The position numbers were made by a program, and so were the translations under genes. From the NCBI GenBank assembly GCA_017428525.1, contig JAFRQQ010000018.1, forward strand, positions 1-64,000: 64,000 bases of DNA. Reading direction: 5' to 3'. Origin of the DNA: Clostridia bacterium (GTDB lineage: Bacteria > Bacillota > Clostridia > Oscillospirales > Acutalibacteraceae). How positions within the stretch are numbered: position 1 is the stretch's first letter; each line of letters opens with the position of its first letter. The notes beneath the pieces are model-generated. The model searched no databases, was not told the origin of the DNA, and saw only the letters and a list, made by a program, of their open reading frames with translations. Shown here piece by piece: positions 35,062-44,460 of this stretch.

Positions 35062-37490
35062 AACCATCCTATTATCTGATTGCGAATGCGCATCTGGACC
35101 CCGTGTGGCAATGGCGGGTGCCGGAAGGTCTGGCGCTTGTGAAATCCACCTTCCGCTCCGCGCTGGACCGGATGAACGAATTCCCCGATTACACCTTCAC
35201 GAGCGCCTGCGCGGGCTATTATAAATACATTCGGGAGAGCGAGCCGGAGATGTTTGACGAGATCCTGCAGCGGGTCCGTGAGGGCCGGTGGGCCGTGGTC
35301 GGCGGCATGTGGGTGCAGCCGGACTGCAACCTGCCCTCCGGCGAGGCCTTCTGCCGGCATCTGCTCTATTCCCAGCGCTTTTTCCGGGAAGCTTTCGGCT
35401 TTACGGTCCGCACCGGCTACAACGTGGATTCCTTCGGCCACAACGGCATGCTGCCACAGCTGCTGAAAAAGGCGGGGATCGATTATTACGTGTATCAGCG
35501 CCCGGACAACCGCCTGGAAAAGCCCGATCTGCCCGCCGAATCCCTGCATCTGTGGCAAAGCCCGGACGGCAGCACGGTGCGGGCGTTTCACCTCCCCGAC
35601 GGCTACGGCGGCGACGTGGAAAGCGCGCGGCTCGAGGAGCATTATTACAGCAAGCCCCAGCCGATGATGGTCTTTTTCGGCGTGGGCAATCACGGCGGCG
35701 GACCGTCGAAGGAGCATCTGCGGCACGCGCAGGCGCTGACCGAAACCGGCCGGTTCAAATACTCTGTGCCCGACGTCTATTTTGAGGAAACCGCGCAGGT
35801 GCCCGCGCCGCTCGTTACGGGCGATCTGCAGCACCACGCCAGCGGCTGCTACAGCGCGAACAGCCGGATCAAGGCGATGAACCGCGCCGCCGAAGCCGCG
35901 CTTGTCACGGCGGAAAAGCTGGATGCGCTCGCCTGCCTGACGACCGGCTCCGGCCTGCACACCGCACAGCTCGCGCAGGCCTGGGAGCGCGTGATGTTCA
36001 ATCAGTTTCACGACATCCTCGCGGGCTGCGCGATCAAGGAAGCCTATGAGGACGCGGAAAACGCCTTCGGCTACGCGCGGGAAGTGGCGCTGGACGTGAA
36101 CACCTTTGCCGCCCAGCGGATCTCCTGGCGGATCCGAACGACCGATTTCCTCGCGGCGGACACCTCTGAGATGCGCGGCCGGCTGTGGTACAGAGAAGGT
36201 GAGGGCGCGCCGGTCGTCGTCTTTAACCCCCACGCGTTTCCCGTGCGTTCCGTGGCGGAATTCGGCTCGCAGTATATTTCCCGCGTGCTCGACGCCGACG
36301 GCAATCCCTGCCCGTTCCAGCTTGTGCGCGCCTCCTACACGGACGGCGGGCACGTGCAGAAATGCATCTTCGAGGCGGAGGTGCCCGCGCTCGGCTACGC
36401 GGTTTACTACCTTTATCACAAAGAAGAGGGCGAGGAAGCGGCGTTCCCGACCCGCCTGCGGGCAACGGACTGCCTGCTGGAAAACGACCGCGTGCGCATC
36501 GAATTCGACCGCGAAACCGGCGCTGTTTCCTCCTATTACTGCAAGGAAACCCGGACGGACTATGCCGCCGGTCTGCTCGGGCGCGCGCTTGTCTGCGACG
36601 ACGCGGCCAACGACACCTGGGCGCACGGCGTGTTTGATTTCAACCGGGAGATCGACGCTTTCGGCGGCGGCACGCTCACGCTCCTGGAAAACGGCCCTGT
36701 GCGCGCAACGATCAAATCCGTTGTCCGTCAGGGAGACTCCATCCTCACGCGCTATTACTCGCTTTACAATGACAGCGACGCGCTGACCGTGCGCACCGTG
36801 CTGGATCTGCGTGCGCAGTATCAATCCGTCAAGCTCTCGTTCCCGGCAGCCGTGCAGGCGCCGACCGTCACCTATTCCATGCCCTACGGCTTTATCGAAA
36901 AGCCGGCGAACGGGCAGGAGGAGCCCTCGCAGGCCTGGTGCGACCTGAGCGACGGCGCGGGCAAGGGGCTGGCGCTGCTCAGCACGGGCAAATACAGCTT
37001 CTGCGCGATCGGCAACGATCTGCGCATGATGATCGCGCGGGCCTGCGCCTATCTGGATCACTACGGGCAGCGCTCACGCGACGGCGAGATGGAATTCCTC
37101 GATCAGGGCCGGCAGGAATTCACCTATGTGATCGTGCCGCACGCGGCACGGATGCGCGGCGCGCTGCTGCGCGCGTCCGCGGTGCTGAACGACCCGCTGC
37201 AGACGCATCAGGAAACGCATCATGACGGCAGCCTGCCGCAGGTATACGGCGCGCTGTCGGTCGATCAGAGCAACGTCGTTGTCACCGCGCTGAAGGCCGC
37301 GGAGGACGGCGACGGCTGGATCCTGCGCATTGTGGAAACCGACGGCAAAGCGACGCGCGCAGACGTGGAGATTGCCGCGCTGCACACGCGCTTTTCGATG
37401 GATTGGGGGCCGCAGGAGATCAAGACCGTGCGCGTTGCCGCCAACGGCAGCGTTGTCGAGTGCCTGATCAGCGAATTCCCTGCAAAATAG
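35058..37490 (+). CDS. GH38 alpha-mannosidase
   Basis: An 810-residue retaining alpha-mannosidase. N-terminal NAHLDPVWQW gives zinc ligands His12 and Asp14. RTGYNVDSFGHNG places the nucleophile at Asp124. FNQFHDILAG (about 315-324) holds the last zinc ligand. The C-terminal half is the large beta-sandwich region of GH38. There is no signal peptide, so it acts in the cytoplasm on imported manno-oligosaccharides, probably from N-glycans. Start ATG overlaps the ROK kinase stop. The context of a kinase plus a nearby transporter and GH30 suggests a glycan-use module. Confidence 0.92.
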   Translation: MKPSYYLIANAHLDPVWQWRVPEGLALVKSTFRSALDRMNEFPDYTFTSACAGYYKYIRESEPEMFDEILQRVREGRWAVVGGMWVQPDCNLPSGEAFCRHLLYSQRFFREAFGFTVRTGYNVDSFGHNGMLPQLLKKAGIDYYVYQRPDNRLEKPDLPAESLHLWQSPDGSTVRAFHLPDGYGGDVESARLEEHYYSKPQPMMVFFGVGNHGGGPSKEHLRHAQALTETGRFKYSVPDVYFEETAQVPAPLVTGDLQHHASGCYSANSRIKAMNRAAEAALVTAEKLDALACLTTGSGLHTAQLAQAWERVMFNQFHDILAGCAIKEAYEDAENAFGYAREVALDVNTFAAQRISWRIRTTDFLAADTSEMRGRLWYREGEGAPVVVFNPHAFPVRSVAEFGSQYISRVLDADGNPCPFQLVRASYTDGGHVQKCIFEAEVPALGYAVYYLYHKEEGEEAAFPTRLRATDCLLENDRVRIEFDRETGAVSSYYCKETRTDYAAGLLGRALVCDDAANDTWAHGVFDFNREIDAFGGGTLTLLENGPVRATIKSVVRQGDSILTRYYSLYNDSDALTVRTVLDLRAQYQSVKLSFPAAVQAPTVTYSMPYGFIEKPANGQEEPSQAWCDLSDGAGKGLALLSTGKYSFCAIGNDLRMMIARACAYLDHYGQRSRDGEMEFLDQGRQEFTYVIVPHAARMRGALLRASAVLNDPLQTHQETHHDGSLPQVYGALSVDQSNVVVTALKAAEDGDGWILRIVETDGKATRADVEIAALHTRFSMDWGPQEIKTVRVAANGSVVECLISEFPAK

Positions 37491-37506
37491 AATCACGCCG
37501 GATTAG

Positions 37507-37542
37507 CAAAAGGAGCCGCTGCGTATGCAGCGGCTCCTTTTG
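37507..37542. terminator. Bidirectional terminator between mannosidase and transporter genes
   Basis: A perfect 16-bp stem CAAAAGGAGCCGCTGC / GCAGCGGCTCCTTTTG with a 4-nt loop separates two convergent operons. The A-run and T-run inside the arms serve both directions. Confidence 0.85.
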
Positions 37543-37554
37543 AAGTGCATTCGT

Positions 37555-39795
37555 TCAGTTTGCGGCTTTCTGCGCCGCTTTTGCCTGCGCGTACAGCGCG
37601 AGGATCTCCTCGAGGCGGCTGTAATTCTCCGCCTGCGCGAGCAGCCGTTTCGCGTCCAGATAGGGCTTGGCCGCGCGGTAATAGCGCGCATAGTCGTCGG
37701 AGGCCTGTTTGATCTCGGCGCCGATCTGCGCGCGCTGCGCCTGCTGCGTCTTGACCGCCTGCCGCAGCGCCGGAAGGGCCTGCGTGTTGCCCGTTTCTTT
37801 TGCCGACTTCACGGCCTGCAGCGTCTCCTGCAGCTGCTTTGCGTTTTCTTCTTCCGCATGGAACAGGCGATCGAACACGCTGTTGTCAAAGGGCGTGAGT
37901 CCCTGCGGGAAATCGCGTTTGAGCGCCCGGCGGGCAACCGCAACGCTCTCGATGCGCATGAGCGCATCCCGGCGCATTTCCCGCTCCTGCGCGGTCGCGC
38001 GCGGCATGGCGCCGACCTCCTGCTTCGTCGGCAGTTCGACGTTCAGAAAGCCTTCCGGCCCGGCGGCGACCATCAGCCGCGCCTGTTCCAGCGACGTTTT
38101 GCCTGCCGCGGTTTCGAAGCGGTGCAGCTCCTCCCGCACCCTTGCGGAGATCGCAAGGCGTTCTGTTTCCTGCGCGATCTGCCGCTTTTCCTGCTTCGTC
38201 GATCCCGCCGCAGCCGGCGGCGTCAGATCCTGATCTGCCTGCGCCTGCGTGATCATATCGCCGACCTCGATCAGCGTTTCCTCACGCAGCACGCCGTTGT
38301 CGTAATCCTCAAACATGGCGCGCAGCTTGAGCACGGCCACCATGCCCTTCTGATCCGTTTCCGTCAGGTCGTAGAAGAAGAACGGGATCACATTCAGCGC
38401 CGCGCCGACGACGGAGGCCATGATCAGCACCGAGCTGATCCGGACAAAATACGCCTGATTGAACAGCACGTCATAGACATTGGAAGCGTTGTAGCCGAGC
38501 GCCTGCGCCGTCGCGGCATTCAGGCCGGCGCGATTATAAATCGCAGGCAGCACGGAGCTGGTCGCGAGCGTGATCACATTGCCGATCAGGCCCACGGCGG
38601 CAAACATGCCGTCGATCCGCTCCCCGGTCACATACTGCTGATAGTCGCGGATATCCGCCTGGATGCTCGGGTTGAGCAGATGGCCGAGCGAGGTGATGAA
38701 CTGGTTGACGAAAATGCAGCCCAGCAGCAGCCAGATCGTGCCGGTCTGCCCGGTGCGCCGCACGATGGGCAGCATCAGCAGGATGAAAAACACATTCAGC
38801 GCGTTGGTGAAAATCAAAATCTTCTTTTTGCCGTATTTCCGGATAAAGAACGGCGCGACCAGATTCGGCCAGAACGAGGCGTTGCCCGCAATGGCGGTCA
38901 CCACGGAATACTGCACCGCCGAGCAGGCGTGCTGATAGTTATACATCCAGCCCAGAATGTTGCCGAAGGAGGATTCCAGAAAGCCGATCCAGCCCGCGAG
39001 CGAAATCACCCAGAAATACTTGTTGCGCGCGATCGCGCGCAGGGCGTCCGAAAACCGGATGCGCCGCACGTGCGTGCGCGCCTGCACGATCTTTTCCTCC
39101 GTGTTCACATAAGCGAGCAGGGAAAGCAGGAACCCGCCTGCGAGCATCGCGGGGAACAGCACGCGGAACACCCGCAGATCATAGAGCGTATTTTCGCCCG
39201 TGATCAGCCGCGCGACGAGGGGCAGAAAGATGTTGGCGATCGAGGGCGAGAAATTCTCGATCACGGATTTGACGGACAGCACGTCCGAGCGCTCGATGCT
39301 GTTGGGCGAGAGCACATAGATCAGGCTGTCAAACGCGTCGTTGTAGAAATTATAGAAAAACTGGAACCCGACGTTGCAGGCGAGCACGACGGCGCACTTG
39401 CCCATCAGGCTGACACGTTCATAAGGGAAAAGAATGAACGCAATGCCGAGCACCGCCGTCGGGATGCCCATGGTGACGATATAGGGCCGATATTTGCCCT
39501 TCATGGAGCGGGTGTTGTCGATCATCCGCGCGCGCAGCGCCGTGAGCGGAAAGCCGGAAAGGACGCTGACCAGATAAATCACATACATCGCGCCGGGATC
39601 GATGCCGATCGTGTTGCCGATCAGCGTGTTGCCGATGCTGATAATCATCTGGCCGATGCACCAGACCACCAGCTTCTGCCCGATGCCGCCCACGGAGAGC
39701 GAGAGGATCTCGCGGAAGCTCATGTAGCGGCCCTTGGCCGGATGCCGCCAGTAGGTGCGCAGAGAAGTGAAAAACGCAGCGATTTTTGCAGTCAT
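37555..39795 (-). CDS. GPH/MFS-type sugar transporter with long C-terminal extension
   Basis: A 746-residue protein. The first 480 residues hold about 12 transmembrane helices of the glycoside-pentoside-hexuronide (MelB-like) MFS group, with a DAFDSLIYVLSP-like loop and ARMIDNTRSMKGKYRPYI, matching the conserved D-x-x-R-x-G-R-x-R-P region between helices 2 and 3. The last 250 residues are soluble, highly charged and Ala/Gln/Glu-rich with predicted coiled coil (about 560-746), which is far beyond the usual 450-500 residue length. It probably imports an oligosaccharide or glycoside. It is downstream of the GH30 gene with a 4-bp overlap. Confidence 0.78.
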   Translation of the reverse strand: MTAKIAAFFTSLRTYWRHPAKGRYMSFREILSLSVGGIGQKLVVWCIGQMIISIGNTLIGNTIGIDPGAMYVIYLVSVLSGFPLTALRARMIDNTRSMKGKYRPYIVTMGIPTAVLGIAFILFPYERVSLMGKCAVVLACNVGFQFFYNFYNDAFDSLIYVLSPNSIERSDVLSVKSVIENFSPSIANIFLPLVARLITGENTLYDLRVFRVLFPAMLAGGFLLSLLAYVNTEEKIVQARTHVRRIRFSDALRAIARNKYFWVISLAGWIGFLESSFGNILGWMYNYQHACSAVQYSVVTAIAGNASFWPNLVAPFFIRKYGKKKILIFTNALNVFFILLMLPIVRRTGQTGTIWLLLGCIFVNQFITSLGHLLNPSIQADIRDYQQYVTGERIDGMFAAVGLIGNVITLATSSVLPAIYNRAGLNAATAQALGYNASNVYDVLFNQAYFVRISSVLIMASVVGAALNVIPFFFYDLTETDQKGMVAVLKLRAMFEDYDNGVLREETLIEVGDMITQAQADQDLTPPAAAGSTKQEKRQIAQETERLAISARVREELHRFETAAGKTSLEQARLMVAAGPEGFLNVELPTKQEVGAMPRATAQEREMRRDALMRIESVAVARRALKRDFPQGLTPFDNSVFDRLFHAEEENAKQLQETLQAVKSAKETGNTQALPALRQAVKTQQAQRAQIGAEIKQASDDYARYYRAAKPYLDAKRLLAQAENYSRLEEILALYAQAKAAQKAAN

Positions 39796-41189
39796 GCAGT
39801 TTCCTCCCCCGGTTCGTTTTCATGGATCAGGATCGTCGTCACGGAGCGCGGCGTGAGCACTGCCTGCGCGCCCTGCGCCGGATGCGGCTGCAGGTTTTCG
39901 TTTTCATCCGTCACGATCAGCGTGTGCGCCCCGGCCGGAAGCGTGAGCGGCACGGCGCTGTGCGTCGGATTGATCACGACCGCCGTCACACCGCCGTCCT
40001 TGCGAAACGCCGCGACCCGCAGCGCGGGATCCCCGCAATCGGCCTTGATGCGCACCGCGCCGTAAGGAATATATTTGGAATAATTGCCGGTCGCATAATA
40101 CCGCTTGGTCATCGAAAACGTGCCTTCATCCTGCTCGATATAGATCAGGCCGTCGCAGAAATCCACCTCGGAAACGGCGATCCAGTGCTGCCAGGCGGAA
40201 GCGTTGAGGATGGTCAGATCCTCCTGCATGACCTGCGCCATGACCAGCGCGGAATCCATGCCGGGGTCGCGCCCGCCCTGCATGTGGCACCATTCGCTCA
40301 CGCGGATCTGTTTGTCCGGCGCATGGCGCGCCATCCACCGGCGAAAGCGCCGCAGATAGGGCGGCCGGCGGCTGAAGAACGGCACCGACACCGGCTGCAG
40401 AAAATAGGAATGGATATCCACCGCGTCGATGCGGCTGCGCACGGCGGGATCCCGCAGCAGCGCGCGGGCATAGCTTTTGTTGAACCAGCGGATATCGCCG
40501 TTTTCCAGTCCGGCCAGCCGCACGCCGTCCAGCGCCGGACGCTGCGCCATCGCCTGCGCAAACACCTGCATCAGCTTTCCCGCGCTGCGCGGGCGGTAAT
40601 GGCAGCCCTCCTGCCCGCCGGTCCAGACCCAGAGCGGCTCGTTGATCGGCGAGAGCGACGTCACCGGCAGCCCGCGGCGCAAAAAGGCCTGCGTCACGTC
40701 CAGGCAAAATGCCGCAAACGCGGCGTAATTGGCGCGCGCCAGGTTTTCCTTCGGCGGGAAGCCCTTGTCGCAGTGCGCCTTGCCGTTTTTCGTCAGACGC
40801 TCCGGCGGCGAATTGACAAAGAGCACCAGCTCGTCCGCGCCGTATTGCACAGCCAGCTCCGCCATGTGCACGGCGTTGCGGTCGAGATCGAGATCGATTT
40901 TGCCGTCCGGCGTTTCCGGACTGTGCGTGCGCCGCAGCGCCATGGAAATGTCGCCCCGGCCGCTGTCCGCCGAGCCCGCGCCGATATTATAGCGATAGGC
41001 GCGCAGACCGATGCCCTGCGTTTTGCTGAACAGCAGCTGCGCGATCCGCTCGCAGGTCGGCAGGTCGCTTGCCGGGTCCGGATGCGCCCATCCGCCGACC
41101 AGCTGCGCCCACCAGGCGCCGCTCGCACCGATGCCCTCGAAGCGCTGATACTCCGTTTTCGGATCCAGCTTAAGCCGTGCGTCTGCCAT
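39792..41189 (-). CDS. GH30-family glycoside hydrolase
   Basis: A 465-residue hydrolase of the GH30 type: FEGIGASGAWWA near the N-terminus, RYNIGAGSADSG, acid/base Glu in LSPINEPLWVW (about 182-192), and nucleophile Glu in IRVSEWCH. A C-terminal beta-domain includes VVINPT and TVTTILIHE-like strands. The pattern is closest to the beta-1,6-galactanase/glucanase subgroup, but specificity is uncertain. No signal peptide. I start it at ATG 41189, with GGAGG 7 nt upstream; an ATG two codons earlier is too near the ribosome site. Pairs with the GPH transporter that follows. Confidence 0.83.
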   Translation of the reverse strand: MADARLKLDPKTEYQRFEGIGASGAWWAQLVGGWAHPDPASDLPTCERIAQLLFSKTQGIGLRAYRYNIGAGSADSGRGDISMALRRTHSPETPDGKIDLDLDRNAVHMAELAVQYGADELVLFVNSPPERLTKNGKAHCDKGFPPKENLARANYAAFAAFCLDVTQAFLRRGLPVTSLSPINEPLWVWTGGQEGCHYRPRSAGKLMQVFAQAMAQRPALDGVRLAGLENGDIRWFNKSYARALLRDPAVRSRIDAVDIHSYFLQPVSVPFFSRRPPYLRRFRRWMARHAPDKQIRVSEWCHMQGGRDPGMDSALVMAQVMQEDLTILNASAWQHWIAVSEVDFCDGLIYIEQDEGTFSMTKRYYATGNYSKYIPYGAVRIKADCGDPALRVAAFRKDGGVTAVVINPTHSAVPLTLPAGAHTLIVTDENENLQPHPAQGAQAVLTPRSVTTILIHENEPGEETA

Positions 41190-41231
41190 GGTCATCCCTC
41201 CGTTTTTTTATTTTCTCTTTCTGACTTTTTC

Positions 41232-41260
41232 ATTCTATCATTTTTTGCGGCGATGCACAA
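41232..41260 (-). promoter_or_regulatory. Promoter of the GH30-transporter operon
   Basis: Minus-strand TTGTGC (complement of 41255-41260), 17 nt, TAGAAT (complement of 41232-41237), 42 nt upstream of the GH30 start. Confidence 0.55.
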
Positions 41261-41279
41261 TAGGTTTTTGCAAAAAAAG

Positions 41280-41319
41280 CGTGCTGCAAAACGGCGTTGC
41301 CCGCGCATTCTGCAGCACG
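41280..41319 (-). terminator. Terminator of the 41367-44370 operon
   Basis: Arms CGTGCTGCA/TGCAGCACG enclose a 22-nt GC-rich loop, and seven T follow on the minus strand. It separates the phosphoesterase operon from the GH30 promoter. Confidence 0.75.
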
Positions 41320-41366
41320 ACGGATGATTCAGTTTTCAAAAAATGAATCCTTCATTCATATTGCGC

Positions 41367-42377
41367 TCACGCGGCGGGATTCGCCGGCGTGACGGGAATG
41401 GTTTCGTTGTATTCCTCCAGCCAGGTGCCGGTGGCGAAGTTGCGCGCGCGCAGCAGGATCTCGCCGTCATAGATTTCAAAAACATAGCCCGTGCCGTTGT
41501 TGATATGCCCGCCGCGCTGCACGTCGGGGTATTCATAGCAGGGCAGGTTGACCAGCGTATAGCTGCCGTGGCGCTCCACGCTTTCAAAGCCGTATTTGCT
41601 GTCTTTGTTTGTGAAACCGGTGTGGATATGCCCGCTGATGAAGATGACGTTCTGATACTGCTCAACGATCGCGAGCAGCGCGTCGGAGGCGTCGCCGATG
41701 CCGCCCGTATCCGGGTCTTCGTCCTCATTCATCTCCCAGCTGTAGGGCAGCCCGTGGGTGCCGTTGAAGGGCTGATGGCAGAAAACAAAGATCGGCAGAC
41801 CGGTCGCGGCCGCCTTCGCCATCTCGTCGGCAAACCAGTCGATCTGCGTCTGCGAAATGGTCGCGCTCGTGTTGTCGCCCTCGGAGCCGAGCACGATCAC
41901 GGGGTAGCCGTTGATCTCGGTCGTGAAATACACCTGCTCGATCTCCCGGCCGGTGGCGTCCTTGGTGAATTTGATGAAGGTTTCGCGCGTGTAATCCGGC
42001 GTGCGGTCGCCGCCCCAGGTGTCATGATTGCCGAGCACCATGATATTATTATTGGAAATATCATATTTGTTCAGCGTTTTCGCGACGGCCTCCCAGTTCT
42101 CCACGTCGCCGCAGTCGGTGATATCGCCGTCGATGACGAAGGCGTCCAGGCGATCCTGCGCCTGCGCAAGATCCTGCAGGCCGAATTCAAACATGCCCAG
42201 CCGGATGAAGTTATCCTTCAGATGCGTGTCGGAAATCGCGGCGAAGGCGGCGCGGCAGTCCGCATTCATGCGGGCAATCTTGGCCTCTTTTTTCTGCGAA
42301 AACGGTGCGATGACGGTCACGACGGTCATGATGGCGACCATCACGAACCGGACGGCCGCTGCAAATGCGCTTAACAT
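41367..42377 (-). CDS. Membrane-associated calcineurin-like metallophosphoesterase
   Basis: A 336-residue phosphoesterase. An N-terminal hydrophobic helix (about 1-27) anchors or exports it. The metal motifs follow in order: ISDTHL, DGDITDCGD, LGNHDTW, a CHQPF His, and ISGHIHTG. The group includes 3',5'-cyclic nucleotide and sugar-phosphate esterases. Substrate unknown. AAAGGAG precedes the ATG. It is the last gene in a minus-strand operon behind an aldo/keto reductase and a Gfo/Idh oxidoreductase. Not closely related to the phosphoesterase at 11873. Confidence 0.83.
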   Translation of the reverse strand: MLSAFAAAVRFVMVAIMTVVTVIAPFSQKKEAKIARMNADCRAAFAAISDTHLKDNFIRLGMFEFGLQDLAQAQDRLDAFVIDGDITDCGDVENWEAVAKTLNKYDISNNNIMVLGNHDTWGGDRTPDYTRETFIKFTKDATGREIEQVYFTTEINGYPVIVLGSEGDNTSATISQTQIDWFADEMAKAAATGLPIFVFCHQPFNGTHGLPYSWEMNEDEDPDTGGIGDASDALLAIVEQYQNVIFISGHIHTGFTNKDSKYGFESVERHGSYTLVNLPCYEYPDVQRGGHINNGTGYVFEIYDGEILLRARNFATGTWLEEYNETIPVTPANPAA

Positions 42378-42422
42378 AAAACGATCTCCTTTCGGTTTTT
42401 ATATTGCATCTTCGTTGCTTAA

Positions 42423-43337
42423 TTAAGGAAGACGGAAGCCCGCGGCGCGATAGACCGCGTACCAGTCTTCCCTTGAAAGCGTAATATCCGCCCCGGCGGC
42501 GATCTCCCGCATGCGGTCCGGGGAAACGGAGCCGGAAATCAGCTGGATCTTCGCCGGATGGCGCAGAATCCAGGCGGCGGCAATGCCGGTCGGCGTGACG
42601 CCGTATTGCGCCGCAAGCGCGTCGAGCGTTTCGTTCAGCGCGGGGAAATGCTCCCGGTCGCCGATGAACGGCCCCTTGAAGAATCCCTGCTGGAACGGCG
42701 ACCAGGCCTGAATCGTGATCCCCTTGATCCGGAGATATTCCAGCGCGCTCCCGTCGTGCATGACGGACTCGTCATTTTTCATGTTGACGTTCAGCCCCAA
42801 GGTGACCAGACCGGATTCCGGAACGGAAAACTGCAGCTGATCGGCAACCAGCGGCTGACGCACGGCGGTTTTCAGCAGCTCGATCTGCATCGGATTGTGA
42901 TTGGAAACGCCGAACATGCGCACCTTGCCCGCGCGCTCGAGCGTGTCAAACGCTTCCGCCACCTCTTCCGGCTCCATGAGGGTGTCCGGCCGGTGGAGCA
43001 GCAGCACGTCGACATACTCCGTGCGCAGACGACGGAGCGAGCCCTCGACCGCGGAAACGATGTGTTCCTTTGAAAAATCAAAAAAGCCTTTGCGAATGCC
43101 GCATTTCGTCTGGATCGTGATCTTCCCGCGCAGCGACGGGTGCGCGGCGAGATAGTCGCCGAACAATTCCTCGCAGCGTCCGCCGCCGTAAATATCGGCA
43201 TGGTCGAAAAAGTCGATACCGAGATCGAGCGCGATGCCGATCGCGCGGTCGGCGCCGCCCTTTGCGTCCGTCAGCCGCATGCAGCCCATGGCGACGGCGG
43301 AAACCGGCAGCCTGCCCCCGAGCAGAATCTGTTTCAT
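42423..43337 (-). CDS. Aldo/keto reductase
   Basis: A 304-residue (alpha/beta)8 NADPH-dependent reductase. The catalytic tetrad is visible as Asp and Tyr in FFDHADIYGGG, Lys in ITIQTKCG and His in VLLLHRPD. The C-terminal cofactor segment LISGSVSPDRMRE is the AKR nucleotide site. It resembles YdhF-type oxidoreductases. The start is ATG 43337 after GGGGAGAG; the frame remains open upstream into the Gfo/Idh gene. Likely reduces a sugar or aldehyde, in line with its neighbour. Confidence 0.9.
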   Translation of the reverse strand: MKQILLGGRLPVSAVAMGCMRLTDAKGGADRAIGIALDLGIDFFDHADIYGGGRCEELFGDYLAAHPSLRGKITIQTKCGIRKGFFDFSKEHIVSAVEGSLRRLRTEYVDVLLLHRPDTLMEPEEVAEAFDTLERAGKVRMFGVSNHNPMQIELLKTAVRQPLVADQLQFSVPESGLVTLGLNVNMKNDESVMHDGSALEYLRIKGITIQAWSPFQQGFFKGPFIGDREHFPALNETLDALAAQYGVTPTGIAAAWILRHPAKIQLISGSVSPDRMREIAAGADITLSREDWYAVYRAAGFRLP

Positions 43338-43401
43338 TTTTCTCTCCCCTTTTCTTTCTCGCCGCAGACGCCCGGCGTGCGCGGCGGTCCCTGGTTGCTT
43401 T

Positions 43402-44370
43402 CTATTCTTTCGTCTGCGTTTCAAACGGATAGATCAGGCCCATCTGCTGCCTGCACGCATCCATGATCCGCAGGCAATCCAGCGTGGCCTGCTGCGGCAC
43501 GAACGCGGAGTCGATCCGTCCACTTCGGATTTCTTCCGCCGCGCGCGTGAATTCGGTCAGGTAATCCGTTCTGCCCTGCACGGTTTCGCGTTTTCCTTGT
43601 GATTTCAGCGTTGCCGCGCTTGCCATGTGAAACAGCGGCACGTCGATTCTGCCCTTTGTGCCGATGATCCTGCAGCGCTCGCGCAGCTTCAGGAGCGAGA
43701 GCTCGAGCCTGCACTCGAAGCCGTCGTAGCCGAGCACAACGGTTTCCGCCGCGTCGATGCCGTTGCGGATCCTGCCGCTGCAGCGGATGCTTGCCGGATA
43801 GCCGAACAGACGGTAGCAATAGGTGATCGGATACACGCCGATATCGAGCAGCGCGCCGCCGGCGGTTTCCGGCCTGAGCAGCCGCGAGTCTTTGCCCGCG
43901 AGCAGTCCCGGGAAGGCATAGGCCATCTGCACGCGCCTGACGCTGCCGATGCGCCCCTCTTCAATCCACTGCCGGATCATGTAGGGCAAATCCGAAAACC
44001 AGGTCCACATCGCTTCGCAGAAATAGACCTGATTGTCGCGGGAGGCCTGCAGCATCTGCGAAGCCTGCGCGGCGCTCACGCCGGCGGGTTTTTCACACAG
44101 CACGGGGCAGCCGGCCCGCAGGGCCTGCAGCGCATAATCGAGATGCGCGGTATGGGGTGTGGCGATATAAACGCCGTCGAAATCGCGCGCGGCAAGCAGT
44201 GCCTCAAAGGTCGGATAGACGGCGGCATGGTATTTTGCGGCGAAGGCGGCGGCGGTATCCTGATTTCTCGAATACACCGCGCTGATCGCGTGATCGCCCT
44301 TGACGATGCTTCTTGCCGTGTTGCCGGCGATGCTGCCGCTGCCGACATAGGCCCATCTGAAAGTCTCCAT
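43402..44370 (-). CDS. Gfo/Idh/MocA family oxidoreductase
   Basis: A 322-residue NAD(P)-dependent oxidoreductase: N-terminal Rossmann fold (AYVGSGSIAGNTA), the VYIATPHTAHLDYALQAL stretch and the EKPAG motif with catalytic Lys (about 92-96), then the alpha/beta C-terminal domain with GGALLDIGVYPITYC. It oxidises or reduces a sugar or cyclitol. First gene of a three-gene minus-strand operon with an aldo/keto reductase and a phosphoesterase. Confidence 0.9.
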   Translation of the reverse strand: METFRWAYVGSGSIAGNTARSIVKGDHAISAVYSRNQDTAAAFAAKYHAAVYPTFEALLAARDFDGVYIATPHTAHLDYALQALRAGCPVLCEKPAGVSAAQASQMLQASRDNQVYFCEAMWTWFSDLPYMIRQWIEEGRIGSVRRVQMAYAFPGLLAGKDSRLLRPETAGGALLDIGVYPITYCYRLFGYPASIRCSGRIRNGIDAAETVVLGYDGFECRLELSLLKLRERCRIIGTKGRIDVPLFHMASAATLKSQGKRETVQGRTDYLTEFTRAAEEIRSGRIDSAFVPQQATLDCLRIMDACRQQMGLIYPFETQTKE

Positions 44371-44429
44371 CCGCGTTCCTCCGCGGCGCGCACCGCCGCA
44401 CGCCGAAATAAAAATAAGTTCTTTGCTTT

Positions 44430-44458
44430 ATTCTACCACAGACGCGGCCGGGATGCAA
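44430..44458 (-). promoter_or_regulatory. Promoter of the Gfo/Idh operon
   Basis: Minus-strand TTGCAT (complement of 44453-44458), 17 nt, TAGAAT (complement of 44430-44435). Confidence 0.6.
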
Positions 44459-44460
44459 CC

